The notes beneath the pieces were generated by a model. That model was not told the DNA's origin, did no database searches, and worked only from the letters and a program-made list of their open reading frames with translations. Source: Shinella yambaruensis (GTDB lineage: Bacteria > Pseudomonadota > Alphaproteobacteria > Rhizobiales > Rhizobiaceae). From it: 64,000 nucleotides of DNA. A program made the position numbers and the translations under genes. Where the stretch lies: the NCBI RefSeq assembly GCF_022899355.1, contig NZ_JALJCK010000017.1:1-64000 (forward strand), read 5' to 3'. Below, one piece after another: positions 49,713 to 61,371 of the stretch; the first letter of the stretch is position 1; the number at the start of each line of letters is the position of its first letter.

Positions 49713-51598
49713 GCGCTGGCAGTCCGTTCCATCGCTGCCGCGGCGGGCACGCGCTTAAGATAGGCAAGCAGGAGAGTCAAGGCAGCCGGCGTCATGCCGT
49801 CCACCCGCGCGGCCTGTGCAAGATTCGCCGGGCGCGCCGCGGCCAATTTCTGCTGCAATTCGATGGAGAGGCCGGGGAGGGCGGCAAAATCAAAGTCGGC
49901 GGGGATGCCACGATCTTCTTCCCGCCTTGCCTCGGCTATATCTGCTGCCTGCCGATTCATGTAGACCGCATAGCCGGCCTCGATTTCGATGGCATCGCGA
50001 ACACGGGGGGAGAAGGCGTCGAGCTCTGGCCAAACGGCCGCCAGCCGCGCGAAGTCGACGTCCGGATAGGCGAGCAGATCGTAGGCGGAACGGCGAACAC
50101 CATCCTGGTTGATCCGGATCCCCTTGCTCGCCGCCTCATTGGGCGACAGCTTCAGCGTATCGAGCCGTTCTCGCAGGCGCTGCATGTACGCCGACCATTC
50201 CTCGAAGCGTCGGCGCCGGTCTGCACCGACAATGCCAAGCGCCATGCCGGATGCCGTCAACCGCGCGTCGGCATTGTCAGCCCGCAGCGAAAGGCGATAC
50301 TCCGCACGCGAGGTGAACATGCGGTACGGCTCGGTCACGCCGCGGGACGTCAAGTCATCGAGCATCACCCCGATATAGCTCTCCGTGCGGCTGAAGACGT
50401 GTCCCTCCATGCCCGCGGCCCGCCGGGCGGCGTTCAGTCCGGCAACCAGCCCCTGCGCCGCGGCCTCCTCGTACCCGGTCGTACCGTTGATCTGGCCGGC
50501 CAGGAAAAGCCCACGCTGCCGCCGGGTTTCCAGGGTGGCGGACAGTTCCCGCGGATCGACATGGTCGTATTCGATGGCGTAACCCGGCTGCAGAATACGC
50601 ACCCTCTCCAAGCCGGGGATGGTCTGAATGAAGGCCTGCTGTATATCCGCCGGAAGCGATGTCGAGATGCCGTTCGGATAGACGGTGTCGTCGTCCAGAC
50701 CCTCGGGCTCCAAGAAAATCTGATGACCGTCCCGTTCGCCGAACTTCACGATCTTGTCCTCGATCGACGGGCAATAGCGTGGGCCGACACCTTCGATCTG
50801 GCCGGAATACATGGCCGATCGGCCGATATTCTCCTCAATGATGCGGTGCGTCGCGGCCGTCGTTCGCGTGACGCCGCATTCGATCTGCGGTGTCGTGATA
50901 CGATCGGTCATGAAGGAGAACGGCACCGGCGTCTCATCTGCCGCCTGGCGCCCAACCGCGTTCCAATCGATGGTACGGCCATCGAGGCGTGCGGGCGTGC
51001 CGGTTTTCAAGCGGCCAAGCCGGAAGCCGAAGCGCTCGAACGTCGCCGACAGCCCAAGGGAGGGGTCTTCTCCCACGCGGCCAGCCGGGATTTTTTCGGA
51101 ACCGATATGAATAAGGCCACGCAGGAACGTGCCCGTAGTGACTACCACCGCACCGCAGGAAAGACGTCGTCCGTCCTTCAAGGCCACAGCCTGAATACGA
51201 CCATCTGCGCAAGCGAGATCATACGCGTCGCCTTCGACGACGGTCAGGCCGGCAATCTGCGCAATCTCCGCCTGCATCGCCTCGCGATAGAGCTTCCGAT
51301 CGGCCTGGCTGCGCGGGCCGCGCACCGCGGGGCCTTTACGCCGGTTCAGCAGGCGGAACTGAATACCGGCCCGGTCGGCAACCCGTCCCATCAAGCCATC
51401 CAGCGCGTCCACTTCCCGGACAAGATGACCCTTGCCAAGACCGCCAATCGCAGGATTGCAGGACATAACCCCGATCGTCGAGGCCTTGTGGGTGAGTAGA
51501 GCCGTTTGCGCGCCGAACCGCGCGGCGGCGGCAGCGGCCTCGACGCCCGCATGCCCACCACCGATCACCACCACATCATATGTCTTCACTGTCGTCAT
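49709..51598 (-). CDS. mnmG: tRNA uridine 5-carboxymethylaminomethyl modification enzyme MnmG
   Basis: FAD protein that with MnmE makes the cmnm5 group at U34 of certain tRNAs. The 629-residue protein begins with [14 protein letters not shown] (FAD-binding, residues 10-23). [37 protein letters not shown]-type sequence with the active-site region, [21 protein letters not shown] and the C-terminal MnmE-binding helices are present. It lies between mnmE and rsmG with parS sites at its upstream edge. Confidence 0.98.
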   Translation of the reverse strand: MTTVKTYDVVVIGGGHAGVEAAAAAARFGAQTALLTHKASTIGVMSCNPAIGGLGKGHLVREVDALDGLMGRVADRAGIQFRLLNRRKGPAVRGPRSQADRKLYREAMQAEIAQIAGLTVVEGDAYDLACADGRIQAVALKDGRRLSCGAVVVTTGTFLRGLIHIGSEKIPAGRVGEDPSLGLSATFERFGFRLGRLKTGTPARLDGRTIDWNAVGRQAADETPVPFSFMTDRITTPQIECGVTRTTAATHRIIEENIGRSAMYSGQIEGVGPRYCPSIEDKIVKFGERDGHQIFLEPEGLDDDTVYPNGISTSLPADIQQAFIQTIPGLERVRILQPGYAIEYDHVDPRELSATLETRRQRGLFLAGQINGTTGYEEAAAQGLVAGLNAARRAAGMEGHVFSRTESYIGVMLDDLTSRGVTEPYRMFTSRAEYRLSLRADNADARLTASGMALGIVGADRRRRFEEWSAYMQRLRERLDTLKLSPNEAASKGIRINQDGVRRSAYDLLAYPDVDFARLAAVWPELDAFSPRVRDAIEIEAGYAVYMNRQAADIAEARREEDRGIPADFDFAALPGLSIELQQKLAAARPANLAQAARVDGMTPAALTLLLAYLKRVPAAAAMERTASA

Positions 51599-51609
51599 AT
51601 TGTACCACC

Positions 51610-51625
51610 TGTTTCACGTGAAACG
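51610..51625. promoter_or_regulatory. parS: parS site 4
   Basis: TGTTTCACGTGAAACG, one end mismatch from consensus, in the mnmE-mnmG spacer. Confidence 0.88.
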
Positions 51626-51651
51626 CCCAGCGCGACTCGTGTACGTTGTGT

Positions 51652-51667
51652 TGTTTCACGTGAATCA
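51652..51667. promoter_or_regulatory. parS: parS site 5
   Basis: TGTTTCACGTGAATCA, one mismatch; overlaps the mnmE stop codon region. It is 42 bases from site 4, making a close pair. Confidence 0.82.
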
Positions 51668-52990
51668 CTTGCCAATGCAAAATTCCGAAAAGATCACGTC
51701 CAGCAGGTTCTCTACATCCACCCGACCCGTGACCCGGCCCAGCGCCTGACCGGCGAGGCGGAGATGTTCCGCCTGTATATCGAGGCCGCTCCCGCCCGCA
51801 TCCAGCGCCGTGCCGATGTGGCTGCGCGCTTCCGCGAGATTGTCCGCATGCCGTTGACGCGTTGGAAGCGCCAAGGCGCTTCCCTGATCCAGATCCGGCA
51901 GGTACCCGCTCACCAGATCCAGAAGTGCCGATATGCCTTCACCCGTCCGCACGGAAATCTTAACATCAGCTTCAGGATCCCGCCAAGCGGCATCCTGCCT
52001 GTCCGCCTTGGTCTGGACACGGATAATCGGACCGTCATATCCCTCGGTGAACGCGACCCAATCAGGCTCCGCAAGTGACGACAACAGAAGCACCAGATGG
52101 GCCTGGGCCATGGAGAGCTGTGTCCGGCGGATACCCTCCTGCTCGACAACGTCATCCGTCTCGCGCAGGCCTGCCGTATCATAGAGCCGAACGGCGAAGC
52201 CGTCGAGGTCCAGATCGACATGCAGCACATCCCGCGTCGTTCCCGGGACGTCAGTGACAATGGCGACATCCCGTTTTGCGAGATAATTCAACAGGCTCGA
52301 CTTTCCCGCATTGGGTGGACCCACGATGACGACCTTGAGGCCATCCCGCACGATCTCCCCAGTTCTCACACCCGAAAGATGGTTAAGGATTTCTTGCTCC
52401 AATTGCCGCATGTCGCGCCAGACGGTATCTGCAATGGAACCGGGAACATCGTCCTCATCAGCAAAGTCCAGTTCGGCTTCGATCATGGCGCGCGCATGTG
52501 TCAGTCGTTTCGCCCACGAATCATAGAGCTTCGACAGACCGCCGGACGATTGCTCTGCCGCCAGACGGCGTTGCATCTCGGTTTCCGCCGCAATGAGATC
52601 CGCCAGGCCCTCCACTTCGATCAGATCCATGCGGCCGTTCAGGAAGGCGCGCCGGGAAAATTCACCTGCTTCCGCGGCACGAAGACCGGCCATGCCGGCA
52701 AGCTCCGCAAGAACAGCCTTGACCGTGGCCCGCCCGCCATGGATCTGAAGTTCCGCGCAATCCTCGCCCGTGAAAGAGTTTGGGCCGGGGAAGAACAAGA
52801 CCAGGCCCGCGTCGAGCTTCTCACCGTTCCGGTTACGAATCGAGAGCAGGGACGCGCGTCTTTCCGCGGGCTGGCGGCCGCACAGCGCTTGCACCGCCTG
52901 GCCGCTTGCGGGTCCGCTCAGGCGAATCACCGCCACGCCGGAGGGCAAGCCACCGCTCGACAAGGCAAAGATCGTGTCCGTGGACATCAT
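51665..52990 (-). CDS. mnmE: tRNA modification GTPase MnmE
   Basis: Partner of MnmG in wobble-uridine modification. The 441-residue protein has an N-terminal folate-binding domain (TIFALSSGGLPSGVAVIRLSG), a helical domain, and an inserted G domain: GPPNAGKSS (P-loop), DVPGTTRD, DTAGLRET. It ends in CIGK, the conserved C-x-G-K tail. Start MMSTDT at 52990; the second ATG (52987) is equally possible. Confidence 0.98.
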   Translation of the reverse strand: MMSTDTIFALSSGGLPSGVAVIRLSGPASGQAVQALCGRQPAERRASLLSIRNRNGEKLDAGLVLFFPGPNSFTGEDCAELQIHGGRATVKAVLAELAGMAGLRAAEAGEFSRRAFLNGRMDLIEVEGLADLIAAETEMQRRLAAEQSSGGLSKLYDSWAKRLTHARAMIEAELDFADEDDVPGSIADTVWRDMRQLEQEILNHLSGVRTGEIVRDGLKVVIVGPPNAGKSSLLNYLAKRDVAIVTDVPGTTRDVLHVDLDLDGFAVRLYDTAGLRETDDVVEQEGIRRTQLSMAQAHLVLLLSSLAEPDWVAFTEGYDGPIIRVQTKADRQDAAWRDPEADVKISVRTGEGISALLDLVSGYLPDLDQGSALALPTRQRHADNLAEARSHIGTALDAGGSGLDIQAEHLRLAGQALGRVTGRVDVENLLDVIFSEFCIGK

Positions 52991-53061
52991 GATTTATCAT
53001 TCCGGGTGCGAATCGGCGATTCCGTTTCGGAGGAGAATCGATTTCTTCTCCTGAAACGAAA

Positions 53062-53087
53062 ATGGTCCCGCCTTACGGCGGGACCAT
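53062..53087 (-). terminator. Rho-independent terminator of the rho gene
   Basis: A perfect 11-bp stem ATGGTCCCGCC / GGCGGGACCAT with loop TTAC; on the minus strand it is followed by TTTTCGTTT. It separates rho from mnmE. Confidence 0.88.
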
Positions 53088-53114
53088 GTCTTTACGCACG
53101 TTCGTGCCTATTGG

Positions 53115-54380
<1,266 letters not shown>

Positions 54381-54500
54381 GAATGGTCCATGCTGGGTGT
54401 CATCGGGATGGGAAAAGGCGTGCGGGTCAAGGCCGAACTGCGGGGGATCGGGTGCAGTTCACTGAACGAATACACATGCCACGAAAGATGAGATGCGCGG

Positions 54501-54529
54501 AAAATAGCGGTTCCGGTGCTGGCCCGCAA
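54501..54529 (-). promoter_or_regulatory. Promoter of rho
   Basis: On the minus strand: TTGCGG (54529-54524), 17-bp spacer, TATTTT (54506-54501). It leaves a leader of roughly 110 bases before the rho ATG, which contains a GTTCACTGAAC palindrome. Rho genes are often autoregulated through their leaders. Confidence 0.55.
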
Positions 54530-54566
54530 GGGGGCTTTGAAATTTCATCCGTTTTGTCGCAGAGGC

Positions 54567-55106
54567 TCAGAACGGTTTGACGACGACCAGAATGACGATG
54601 AGGATCATCAGGAGCGCCGGCGCCTCGTTCCAGATGCGCCACTGGCGGCCGCTCCGGGTGTTGCGGTCCTCGGCGAAGGCCTTGACGGCCCGACCATAGA
54701 ACTGGTGCACGCCGGTCATGAGGACGACCAGGGCGAGCTTGGCGTGCAGCCAGCCGCCCTGGAAACCGTAGACGGACCAGGCGAGATAGAGGCCGAGCAG
54801 CCAGGAAAGGCCCATCGCCGGCTGCATGATGACCCGGTAGAGCCGCTGTTCCATCACCTTGAAGACCTGCGCCTCGGCCGAGCCGGGCGGGGCATCCGTG
54901 TGATAGACGAAGAGCCGCGGCAGGTAGAGCAGGCCCGCCATCCAGGAGATGACGGCGATGATGTGCAACGCCTTGATCCAAAGATAGAGATCGTCCGGCG
55001 GATGGAGGACGAGGAGGAGCGCAAGCAGCGCGAAGACGACAAGCACCACCGCGGCGCGCAGCCGCGCCCGGCGCCCGGCGCTCTCGCCCGCCTGCTTCTC
55101 GCTCAC
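54567..55106 (-). CDS. hemJ: Protoporphyrinogen oxidase HemJ
   Basis: Oxidises protoporphyrinogen IX in haem synthesis in bacteria lacking HemG/HemY. The 179-residue protein has four or five membrane helices. [25 protein letters not shown] carries the conserved His and Arg, and [23 protein letters not shown] the conserved Trp/Lys region. The start is a GTG at 55106 overlapping the hemE stop (GTGA), so hemE and hemJ are coupled, consistent with neighbouring steps in one pathway. Confidence 0.95.
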   Translation of the reverse strand: MSEKQAGESAGRRARLRAAVVLVVFALLALLLVLHPPDDLYLWIKALHIIAVISWMAGLLYLPRLFVYHTDAPPGSAEAQVFKVMEQRLYRVIMQPAMGLSWLLGLYLAWSVYGFQGGWLHAKLALVVLMTGVHQFYGRAVKAFAEDRNTRSGRQWRIWNEAPALLMILIVILVVVKPF

Positions 55107-56137
55107 CGCGCTTCCCCGCGCACCCGCGCCACGAGGCGCGTGACAGTGTCCGGATCGGCCTGCGGCGTGATGCCATGGCCGAGATTGAAGATCAGCGGCC
55201 CATTGCCGAGCGCCTGCAGGATGGCGTCGATGCCTTCGTCGAGCGCCGCGCCGCCGGCGACGACGCGCATCGGATCGAGATTGCCCTGGACAGGGCCGTC
55301 CTTCTGCAGGTCGGCCGCGAAGGAGAGCGGTACGGACCAGTCGAGGCCGATGGCGTCGGCGCCGGTCTGCTGCCGGTAGGATTTCAGGAGCACGCCCGCT
55401 CCCTTGGCAAAGGCGATGATCTTCGCCTGCGGTCGGCGGGCCTTGACCGAAGAGATGATGCGCTGCACGGGCCGGACGGCGAAATCGGCAAACTCGCGTT
55501 CGCCGAGAACGCCGGCCCAGGAATCGAAGATCTGCACCGCATCGGCGCCGGCATCGATCTGCGCCACCAGGTAGTCGGCCGAGAGCTCGGCGAGCACGTC
55601 GAGCAGATGCGCGAAGGCGCGTGGCTCCCTGTAGGCGAAGAGACGCGCGGGGGCCTGGTCGGGCGTTCCATGCCCGGCGATCATGTAGGTGGCAACGGTC
55701 CAGGGCGCGCCGCAGAAGCCGAGCAATGCCGTTTCCTCCGGCAGGGCGCTGCGGATGCGGCCGACCGCCTCTATGACCGGCTGGAGGTGACCTACCACCC
55801 CGTCCCCCTTCAGGGCGAAAATGCCATCGGCGTCGATCGGGTCGAGGCGCGGTCCATGCCCTTCCTCGAAGCGCACATTGCGCCTCAGGGCATCGGGAAT
55901 GACGAGGATATCGGAAAACAGGATCGCCGCGTCGAAGCCATAGCGGCGGATCGGCTGGAGCGTCACTTCCGTCGCCAACTCCGGCGAATAACAGAGGTCG
56001 AGGAAGCTTCCCGCTGCCGCGCGGGTCTGCCTGTATTCCGGCAGGTAGCGTCCGGCCTGGCGCATCAGCCAGAGGGGAGGAGGGGAGATTGTTTTCCCGT
56101 TCAGGACATCGACGATCTTCCGGCTTTTCGCAGACAC
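55103..56137 (-). CDS. hemE: Uroporphyrinogen decarboxylase
   Basis: Decarboxylates uroporphyrinogen III to coproporphyrinogen III. The 344-residue TIM-barrel protein begins (after the GTG at 56137) with the [17 protein letters not shown] signature carrying the substrate-binding arginines; [29 protein letters not shown] is the second hallmark. It borders oriC, as in Caulobacter and Sinorhizobium. Confidence 0.98.
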   Translation of the reverse strand: MSAKSRKIVDVLNGKTISPPPLWLMRQAGRYLPEYRQTRAAAGSFLDLCYSPELATEVTLQPIRRYGFDAAILFSDILVIPDALRRNVRFEEGHGPRLDPIDADGIFALKGDGVVGHLQPVIEAVGRIRSALPEETALLGFCGAPWTVATYMIAGHGTPDQAPARLFAYREPRAFAHLLDVLAELSADYLVAQIDAGADAVQIFDSWAGVLGEREFADFAVRPVQRIISSVKARRPQAKIIAFAKGAGVLLKSYRQQTGADAIGLDWSVPLSFAADLQKDGPVQGNLDPMRVVAGGAALDEGIDAILQALGNGPLIFNLGHGITPQADPDTVTRLVARVRGEAR

Positions 56138-56542
56138 CGCGGGGTTCTCCCAATCAATGAAATAATCTCTTTGAAAAGGTTTCTATTTCTTAGAGTCGGT
56201 GACTATCAAGGATTAAATCCTCTCCACAGGGATCCGGCCTTGCCGGCGGCAGGGCGGAAAAGACGAAGCCCGCAGGAAGATTTTCTGAGAATAATGCGGA
56301 GAACCGGATTCGCCTTTTCGAATCAAGCCGATCGGCGGCATCGACAAAAGAGCCTTGCTGTGGATGAGATGTGGAGAAGCGCGACACTTTGCCGTGTCAT
56401 GAGTCTTATCCACATGGGCCGTGAATCCTGTTCCCGTCTCTCGCGGATTGTGGATAAAAAGGCGGTTATCCCCTTGCCTCCCGATCCCCGTCGTTCTTAG
56501 CTCGGTGCTGTCCCGGTTCATCAACAGGGGGCGGAGGATATT
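56138..56542. other. oriC: Chromosomal replication origin (oriC)
   Basis: The 405-base hemE-ppsR spacer. DnaA boxes: TTATCCACA at 56406-56414 (perfect), its inverse TGTGGATAA at 56449-56457 (perfect), TGTGGATGA at 56359-56367 (one mismatch), TTATCCCCT at 56466-56474 (weak). An AT-rich candidate unwinding stretch covers about 56153-56220. GANTC (CcrM) sites occur at 56193, 56307, 56320, 56401 and 56423. Published origins of Caulobacter and Sinorhizobium chromosomes lie beside hemE. Confidence 0.85.
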
Positions 56543-57364
56543 GTGGAAAGCACCAGAAACTACTTCCATCTGCACCTGATATCGGACTCGACGGGCGAGA
56601 CGCTGATTGCCGCGGGGCGGGCGGCAGCCGCGCAGTTCCAGTCGTCCCAGGCGCTCGAACATGTCTATCCGCTGATCCGCAACCGCAAGCAGCTCATGCC
56701 CGTGCTCGATGCCATCGACGGAGCGCCGGGCATCGTGCTCTATACGATCGTCGACCGGGAGCTTTCGGAGATCATCGACCAGCGTTGCCGGGAGATGGGC
56801 GTGCCCTGCGTCTCTGTGCTCGAGCCGGTGATCGACCTCTTCCAGTCCTATCTCGGTGCGCCCTCGCGCCGGCGGGTGGGCGCGCAGCATGTGATGAACG
56901 CGGAATATTTCGCGCGGATCGACGCGCTCAACTTCACGATGGACCATGACGACGGGCAGCTGCCGGCCGATCTCGACGAGGCGGATGTCATCCTTGTCGG
57001 TATCAGCCGTACCTCGAAGACGCCGACGAGCATCTATCTCGCCAATCGCGGCATCAAGACCGCCAATGTACCGATCGTGCTCGGCGTGCCCCTGCCGGAG
57101 CGGCTGTCGACGACGACGAAACCGCTGGTCGTCGGGCTGATCGCCACCACGGACCGCATTGCCCAAGTGCGGCAGAACCGGGTGCTCGGCCAGACGCAGG
57201 ATTTTCGCGGCGACGATTATGTCGACCGGTCGCAGATTTCCGAGGAACTGAAATATGCCCGTGCCATCTGTGCACGCAACAACTGGCCGATCATCGACGT
57301 CACCCGGCGATCGATCGAGGAAACGGCCGCCGCCATCGTTGCTCTTCGCCCGAAGCTTCGCTAA
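56543..57364 (+). CDS. ppsR: Pyruvate, phosphate dikinase / PEP synthase regulatory protein (DUF299)
   Basis: A 273-residue bifunctional kinase/pyrophosphorylase that switches pyruvate dikinases off with ADP and on with phosphate. [14 protein letters not shown] at the N-terminus and the P-loop-like [15 protein letters not shown] (GISRTSKT at 153-160) are the family marks. The start is a GTG at 56543 with GGAGG 6 bases upstream. It is the first gene to the right of oriC and leads the maf-aroE-coaE-dnaQ run. Confidence 0.95.
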   Translation: MESTRNYFHLHLISDSTGETLIAAGRAAAAQFQSSQALEHVYPLIRNRKQLMPVLDAIDGAPGIVLYTIVDRELSEIIDQRCREMGVPCVSVLEPVIDLFQSYLGAPSRRRVGAQHVMNAEYFARIDALNFTMDHDDGQLPADLDEADVILVGISRTSKTPTSIYLANRGIKTANVPIVLGVPLPERLSTTTKPLVVGLIATTDRIAQVRQNRVLGQTQDFRGDDYVDRSQISEELKYARAICARNNWPIIDVTRRSIEETAAAIVALRPKLR

Positions 57365-57388
57365 CCCGGAGGGGAAACGGAGATTTTC

Positions 57389-57985
57389 ATGACGTCGCTG
57401 ATCCTCGCCTCGCAAAGTCCCTTTCGCCGCATGTTGATGGACAATGCGGGCCTTGCCTTTGAAACCGAGGCGGCCGATCTCGACGAGCGCGCGATCGAAA
57501 CCGCGCTTGCGGCCGGCAACCCGACGCCGCCGGAGATCGCCCAGGCGCTGGCGATCGAAAAGGCCGTGAATGTGGCGCGGCGCAATCCCGGCGCCCTCGT
57601 CATCGGTTCCGACCAGACGCTGTCCCTGGAGGGGCGGGTGTTTCACAAGCCGGCTGACATGGCGGAGGCCAAGACCCATCTTCAGGCCATGTCCGGTCGC
57701 ACCCATTCGCTGAACTGCGGCATCGCCCTGGTACGGGACGGAGAGACATTGTGGAGCCACATCTCCATCGCGCATCTGACGATGCGGCCGCTGTCCGGCG
57801 ATTTCATCGATCGCCATCTGGCGCGGGTCGGACCGCGGGTGCTGGCGAGCGTCGGCGCCTATCAGCTCGAGGGCGAAGGGGTGCAGCTCTTCGAGCGGAT
57901 CGACGGCGACTATTTCACCATTCTCGGCCTGCCGCTGCTTCCCTTGCTGGCTAAACTTCGCGATCTCGGTGCCATCGATGCATGA
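57389..57985 (+). CDS. maf: Maf-like nucleotide pyrophosphatase
   Basis: A 198-residue Maf-family protein, which hydrolyses non-canonical or selected nucleoside triphosphates. [19 protein letters not shown] and [18 protein letters not shown] are the two main motifs. GGAGGGG lies about 20 bases and GGAG about 8 bases before the ATG. It overlaps aroE by 8 bases; a parS site spans the junction. Confidence 0.95.
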   Translation: MTSLILASQSPFRRMLMDNAGLAFETEAADLDERAIETALAAGNPTPPEIAQALAIEKAVNVARRNPGALVIGSDQTLSLEGRVFHKPADMAEAKTHLQAMSGRTHSLNCGIALVRDGETLWSHISIAHLTMRPLSGDFIDRHLARVGPRVLASVGAYQLEGEGVQLFERIDGDYFTILGLPLLPLLAKLRDLGAIDA

Positions 57986-58838
57986 TTCACGTGAAACAAT
58001 CGGTCGCCACGCCTTCGTGACGGGCTATCCGGTCAAACATTCGCGCTCGCCGCTGATCCATGGATACTGGCTGGAAACGCTGGGATTGCAGGGATCCTAT
58101 ACGCGGCAGGAGGTTTTGCCCGAGGATTTCGCCGGCTTCATTTCCCGTTTGAAAAGCGGTGAATCCGGCTTCATCGGCGGCAATGTCACCATCCCGCACA
58201 AGGAAACGGCCTTTGCGCTCGCCGACCGGCCGGATGCGCTGAGCGAAGAGCTCGGGGCGTCGAACACGCTTTGGCTGGAGGACGGCCGGCTCCATGCGAC
58301 CAACACCGACGGCTTTGGATTTCTCGCCAATCTCGATGCCGCCGCGTCCGGCTGGGACAGGACGGACCGGGCCGTCATCCTCGGGGCTGGCGGCGCCAGC
58401 CGGGCGATCCTCCAGGCGGTACGCGATCGCGGCGTTGCGGAAATCCACGTCGTCAACCGCACCGCCGCCCGCGCGCAGGAACTGGCCGACCGTTTCGGGC
58501 CGAGCGTGCACGCCCATCCGATGGCGGCCCTGCCGGAGGTCATGAAGGGAGCGGGGCTGTTCGTCAACACGACGTCGCTCGGCATGGATGGCGAGGCGGC
58601 ACCGGATTTCGACTTCTCGCCCCTGGGTGAGGGCGCGGTAGTGACGGACATCGTCTATGTGCCGCTGGTCACGCCGATCCTGCGTCAGGCGGCCGAGCAG
58701 GGTTTTGCCACGGTGGATGGCCTCGGCATGCTCCTGCACCAGGCGGTGCCGGGCTTTGAAAAATGGTTCGGTGTGCGGCCGGCCGTCGATGCGCGATTGC
58801 GCCGGATGATCCTCGCCGACATGGAGGCGCACCGATGA
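57978..58838 (+). CDS. aroE: Shikimate dehydrogenase
   Basis: NADPH-dependent reduction of 3-dehydroshikimate to shikimate. The 286-residue protein has [18 protein letters not shown] (substrate Ser pair), [13 protein letters not shown] (catalytic Lys), NTDGFGF (catalytic Asp) and the Rossmann motif [10 protein letters not shown]. The ATG at 57978 (MHDSRETIG) lies 8 bases inside maf; a GTG at 57969 is less likely. Codons 3-7 lie in a parS site. Confidence 0.96.
   Translation: MHDSRETIGRHAFVTGYPVKHSRSPLIHGYWLETLGLQGSYTRQEVLPEDFAGFISRLKSGESGFIGGNVTIPHKETAFALADRPDALSEELGASNTLWLEDGRLHATNTDGFGFLANLDAAASGWDRTDRAVILGAGGASRAILQAVRDRGVAEIHVVNRTAARAQELADRFGPSVHAHPMAALPEVMKGAGLFVNTTSLGMDGEAAPDFDFSPLGEGAVVTDIVYVPLVTPILRQAAEQGFATVDGLGMLLHQAVPGFEKWFGVRPAVDARLRRMILADMEAHR
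57983..57998. promoter_or_regulatory. parS: parS site 6 (maf/aroE junction)
   Basis: TGATTCACGTGAAACA, one mismatch. It covers the maf stop codon and encodes D-S-R-E-T of AroE. The only site found right of oriC. Confidence 0.78.
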
Positions 58839-59425
58839 TCGTGCTCGGCCTCACCGGATCGATCGGAACAGGCAAGTCGACGACCGCGGCGATGTTCCGC
58901 GATCTCGGTGTGCCGGTGCATGACGCGGATGCGACGGTGCACGACCTCTATCGGACGGAGGCCGTCGCGCCGGTCGCCGCGCGCTTTCCCGAAGCGCTGC
59001 GCGATGGCGTCATCGACCGCACGGCACTGTCGGCGACGCTGGCCCGGTTCCCGGACCGCTTTGCCGCGCTGGAGGCGATCATTCACCCGCTTGTGCGGGC
59101 ACGCGAGAAAGCCTTCCTCGATGCGCAGCGGGATCATGGATCGCCGCTCGTCCTGCTCGACATCCCGCTGCTCTACGAGACCGGGGGGGAAGCGCGGGTG
59201 GACAAGGTGGTGGTCGTCACCTGCGATCCGGACATACAAAGACAGCGCGTGCTCGCCCGCCCGGGCATGACGGAGGAGAAATTCCAGCTCATCCTGTCAC
59301 GCCAGACACCGGATACGGAAAAGCGCCGGCGCGCCGATTTCCTCATCGATACCGGCAAGGGGCTTGAAGCGGCGCGCAAACAGGTGGAAGAGATCGTTGA
59401 AAGCTTGAAGGGACAAGAGCACTAA
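58835..59425 (+). CDS. coaE: Dephospho-CoA kinase
   Basis: Final step of CoA synthesis. The 196-residue P-loop kinase begins [16 protein letters not shown], with the Walker A motif at residues 8-16, and has [14 protein letters not shown] and a lid region with [19 protein letters not shown]. Its ATG overlaps the aroE stop (ATGA) and its stop overlaps the dnaQ start. Confidence 0.97.
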   Translation: MIVLGLTGSIGTGKSTTAAMFRDLGVPVHDADATVHDLYRTEAVAPVAARFPEALRDGVIDRTALSATLARFPDRFAALEAIIHPLVRAREKAFLDAQRDHGSPLVLLDIPLLYETGGEARVDKVVVVTCDPDIQRQRVLARPGMTEEKFQLILSRQTPDTEKRRRADFLIDTGKGLEAARKQVEEIVESLKGQEH

Positions 59426-60129
59426 TGCGCGAGATCATCTTCGATACGGAAACGACCGGCCTCGACAACAAGCTCGACCGCGTCATCGAAATCGGCGGCG
59501 TGGAGCTGGAGAACCATTTTCCGACCGGCCGCACGCTGCACCTCTTCATCAGCCCGGGCGACCGCAAGGTGCATCCGGATGCGCTTGCCGTGCACGGCAT
59601 CACGGACGAATTCCTCAAGGACAAGCCGCCTTTTGCCGATCTGGCGCAGCAGATCCTCGATTTCTTCGGCGATGCCCGCTGGGTGGCGCACAATGCCAAC
59701 TTCGACATGGGCTTCATCAACGCCGAGTTCGAGCGCATCGGCCTGCCGCCGATCCTGCAGGAGAAGGTGACGGACACGCTGGCGCTGGCGCGCCGCAAGC
59801 ATCCGATGGGACCGAACTCGCTCGATGCGCTCTGCCGGCGCTACGGCATCGACAATTCGCATCGCACGAAACACGGCGCCCTGCTCGACTCCGAGCTTCT
59901 GGCCGAGGTCTATATCGAGATGATCGGCGGCCGGCAGGCGGCGCTCGGGCTCGGCATGGCCGAGAGCGGCCGGCGGACGCTGGTCGAGGCGGAGGACGAT
60001 GTCGTCCTGCCGCTGGGCGTCAGGCCGAAGCCGCTTGCGCCCCGCCTTTCCGAGGAAGAGCGCGCCGCCCATGCCACCATGGTGCAGAAGATGGGCGACA
60101 AGGCGATCTGGGCGAAATACGGCGCGTGA
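59425..60129 (+). CDS. dnaQ: DNA polymerase III, epsilon subunit (proofreading exonuclease)
   Basis: 3'-5' exonuclease of the replicase. The 234-residue DEDDh protein starts [14 protein letters not shown] (Exo I), has VAHNANFDMGFINAEFERIG (Exo II) and SLDALCRRYGIDNSHRTKHGALLDSELLAEVY (Exo III with its His). The ATG shares a base with the coaE stop (TAATG). Last gene of the ppsR-dnaQ run. Confidence 0.97.
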   Translation: MREIIFDTETTGLDNKLDRVIEIGGVELENHFPTGRTLHLFISPGDRKVHPDALAVHGITDEFLKDKPPFADLAQQILDFFGDARWVAHNANFDMGFINAEFERIGLPPILQEKVTDTLALARRKHPMGPNSLDALCRRYGIDNSHRTKHGALLDSELLAEVYIEMIGGRQAALGLGMAESGRRTLVEAEDDVVLPLGVRPKPLAPRLSEEERAAHATMVQKMGDKAIWAKYGA

Positions 60130-60157
60130 ACCTGGCCCAGCTTTTCAAAAAGCAAAA

Positions 60158-60192
60158 GAAAACGCCCGGTCACCAGGTGGCCGGGCGTTTTC
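60158..60192. terminator. Bidirectional terminator between dnaQ and secB
   Basis: A perfect 12-bp stem GAAAACGCCCGG (60158-60169) / CCGGGCGTTTTC (60181-60192) between convergent genes, with an A run on one side and a T run on the other. Confidence 0.88.
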
Positions 60193-60212
60193 GTTGAAAG
60201 CCGGTGGTCGCC

Positions 60213-60689
60213 TCAGTTGGCGTTGACCTTGGCCTTGACCTGTTCTTCGGCCATGCGCTGGGTGAACATCTGCGCGAAATCGATCGGATCGATCATCAGC
60301 GGCGGGAAACCGCCGTTGCGGGTCGCGTCGGCGATGATCTGGCGGGCGAAGGGGAAGAGCAGGCGCGGGCACTCGATGAAGAGCACCGGCAGCATGTGTT
60401 CCTGCGGGAAGCCCGCAACGCGGAAGACGCCGCCATAGGCGAGTTCGGCGTTGAAGAGCATCTTGTCGCCGTCCTTGGCTTCCGCGTTCAGCGAAAGGAT
60501 GACATCGAAGTCCGTCTCGGAGAGCGGGTTTGCATTGACGTTGACGCTGATGTTGATCGCCGGCGCCTTGTCACGGGCCTGGAGCGACCGCGGTGCACCC
60601 GGGTTTTCGAAGGAGAAGTCCTTCACATACTGCGCCAGGATGTTGAGCGAGGGGCTCGCGGCGTTGTTCTCGGTTGCTGCGTCGGTCAT
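60213..60689 (-). CDS. secB: Protein-export chaperone SecB
   Basis: Tetrameric chaperone that keeps preproteins unfolded and hands them to SecA. The 158-residue protein has [36 protein letters not shown] and the [34 protein letters not shown] block. It is the usual size and sits beside fxsA and opposite the tim44-like gene, a common Rhizobiales arrangement. Confidence 0.98.
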   Translation of the reverse strand: MTDAATENNAASPSLNILAQYVKDFSFENPGAPRSLQARDKAPAINISVNVNANPLSETDFDVILSLNAEAKDGDKMLFNAELAYGGVFRVAGFPQEHMLPVLFIECPRLLFPFARQIIADATRNGGFPPLMIDPIDFAQMFTQRMAEEQVKAKVNAN

Positions 60690-60758
60690 GAAAGTATCCT
60701 CGGGGACTCTGGAAAGTCAGGCCATCTAGCATTTCGGCCCCGGGCTTACAACCCGCCG

Positions 60759-61217
60759 TCACGGCCGGCCGTCGCGATGAAAGTCGCTTTCGTCGAGATC
60801 GATGGTGCGCTGGGGGCCTGTCTGCGGCCGGTTGCCGGGGTGCGTGCCGCCGATGTCGACGACCACGATGTTGCGCATCAGCCGGTTCCAGAGGAACGTG
60901 CGGACGGGCGGCAGAAACAGGGCGAGCCCCACGATATCGGTGAGGAAGCCGGGAATCAGCAACAGGATGCCGGCGATCATGATCATCGCGGCATCGAGCA
61001 TTTCCTTGCCCGGCGCGCGGCCGTCCTGGCCGGCCTGGCGCAGCCGGGCAAGCACGCCGAAACCCTGGATGCGCATCAGCACGATGCCGGCGACGGCCGA
61101 AAGCACGACCAGCGACAGGGTGGCAAAAAGGCCGATGCGCCGCCCGACGAGAATGAAACAGGCGATTTCCGCCAGCGGCAGCAGGAGAATGAAGAGGGGA
61201 ATGAGACGTCGCAGCAT
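60759..61217 (-). CDS. fxsA: FxsA-like membrane protein
   Basis: A 152-residue cytoplasmic-membrane protein of the FxsA family (in E. coli, overproduction relieves F exclusion of phage T7). Hydrophobic segments run at about 4-22, 26-45 and 75-100. The family block is EMLDAAMIMIAGILLLIPGF followed by LTDIVGLALFLPPVR. The C-terminus is hydrophilic. The ATG at 61217 is preferred to a GTG at 61226. Function is unknown. Confidence 0.92.
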   Translation of the reverse strand: MLRRLIPLFILLLPLAEIACFILVGRRIGLFATLSLVVLSAVAGIVLMRIQGFGVLARLRQAGQDGRAPGKEMLDAAMIMIAGILLLIPGFLTDIVGLALFLPPVRTFLWNRLMRNIVVVDIGGTHPGNRPQTGPQRTIDLDESDFHRDGRP

Positions 61218-61371
61218 GGCCTTCACTGTCGCACAGTTTAGCGCGGACCGATACTGCCGGCGCTGTTTGGGCGTGCCTTCATCGCATTCACGTCATCGCC
61301 ATTTGAATGATCCGGTTTTGCGGACTATATGGGAAAGGAACAAGAAAAACGAAAACGGCTGCGGATCGATA

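Noticed and set aside
56541-56560. parS or terminator at the ppsR start
   Set aside because: No TCACGTGA core or stem-loop; only the ribosome-binding site GGAGG and the GTG start are visible.
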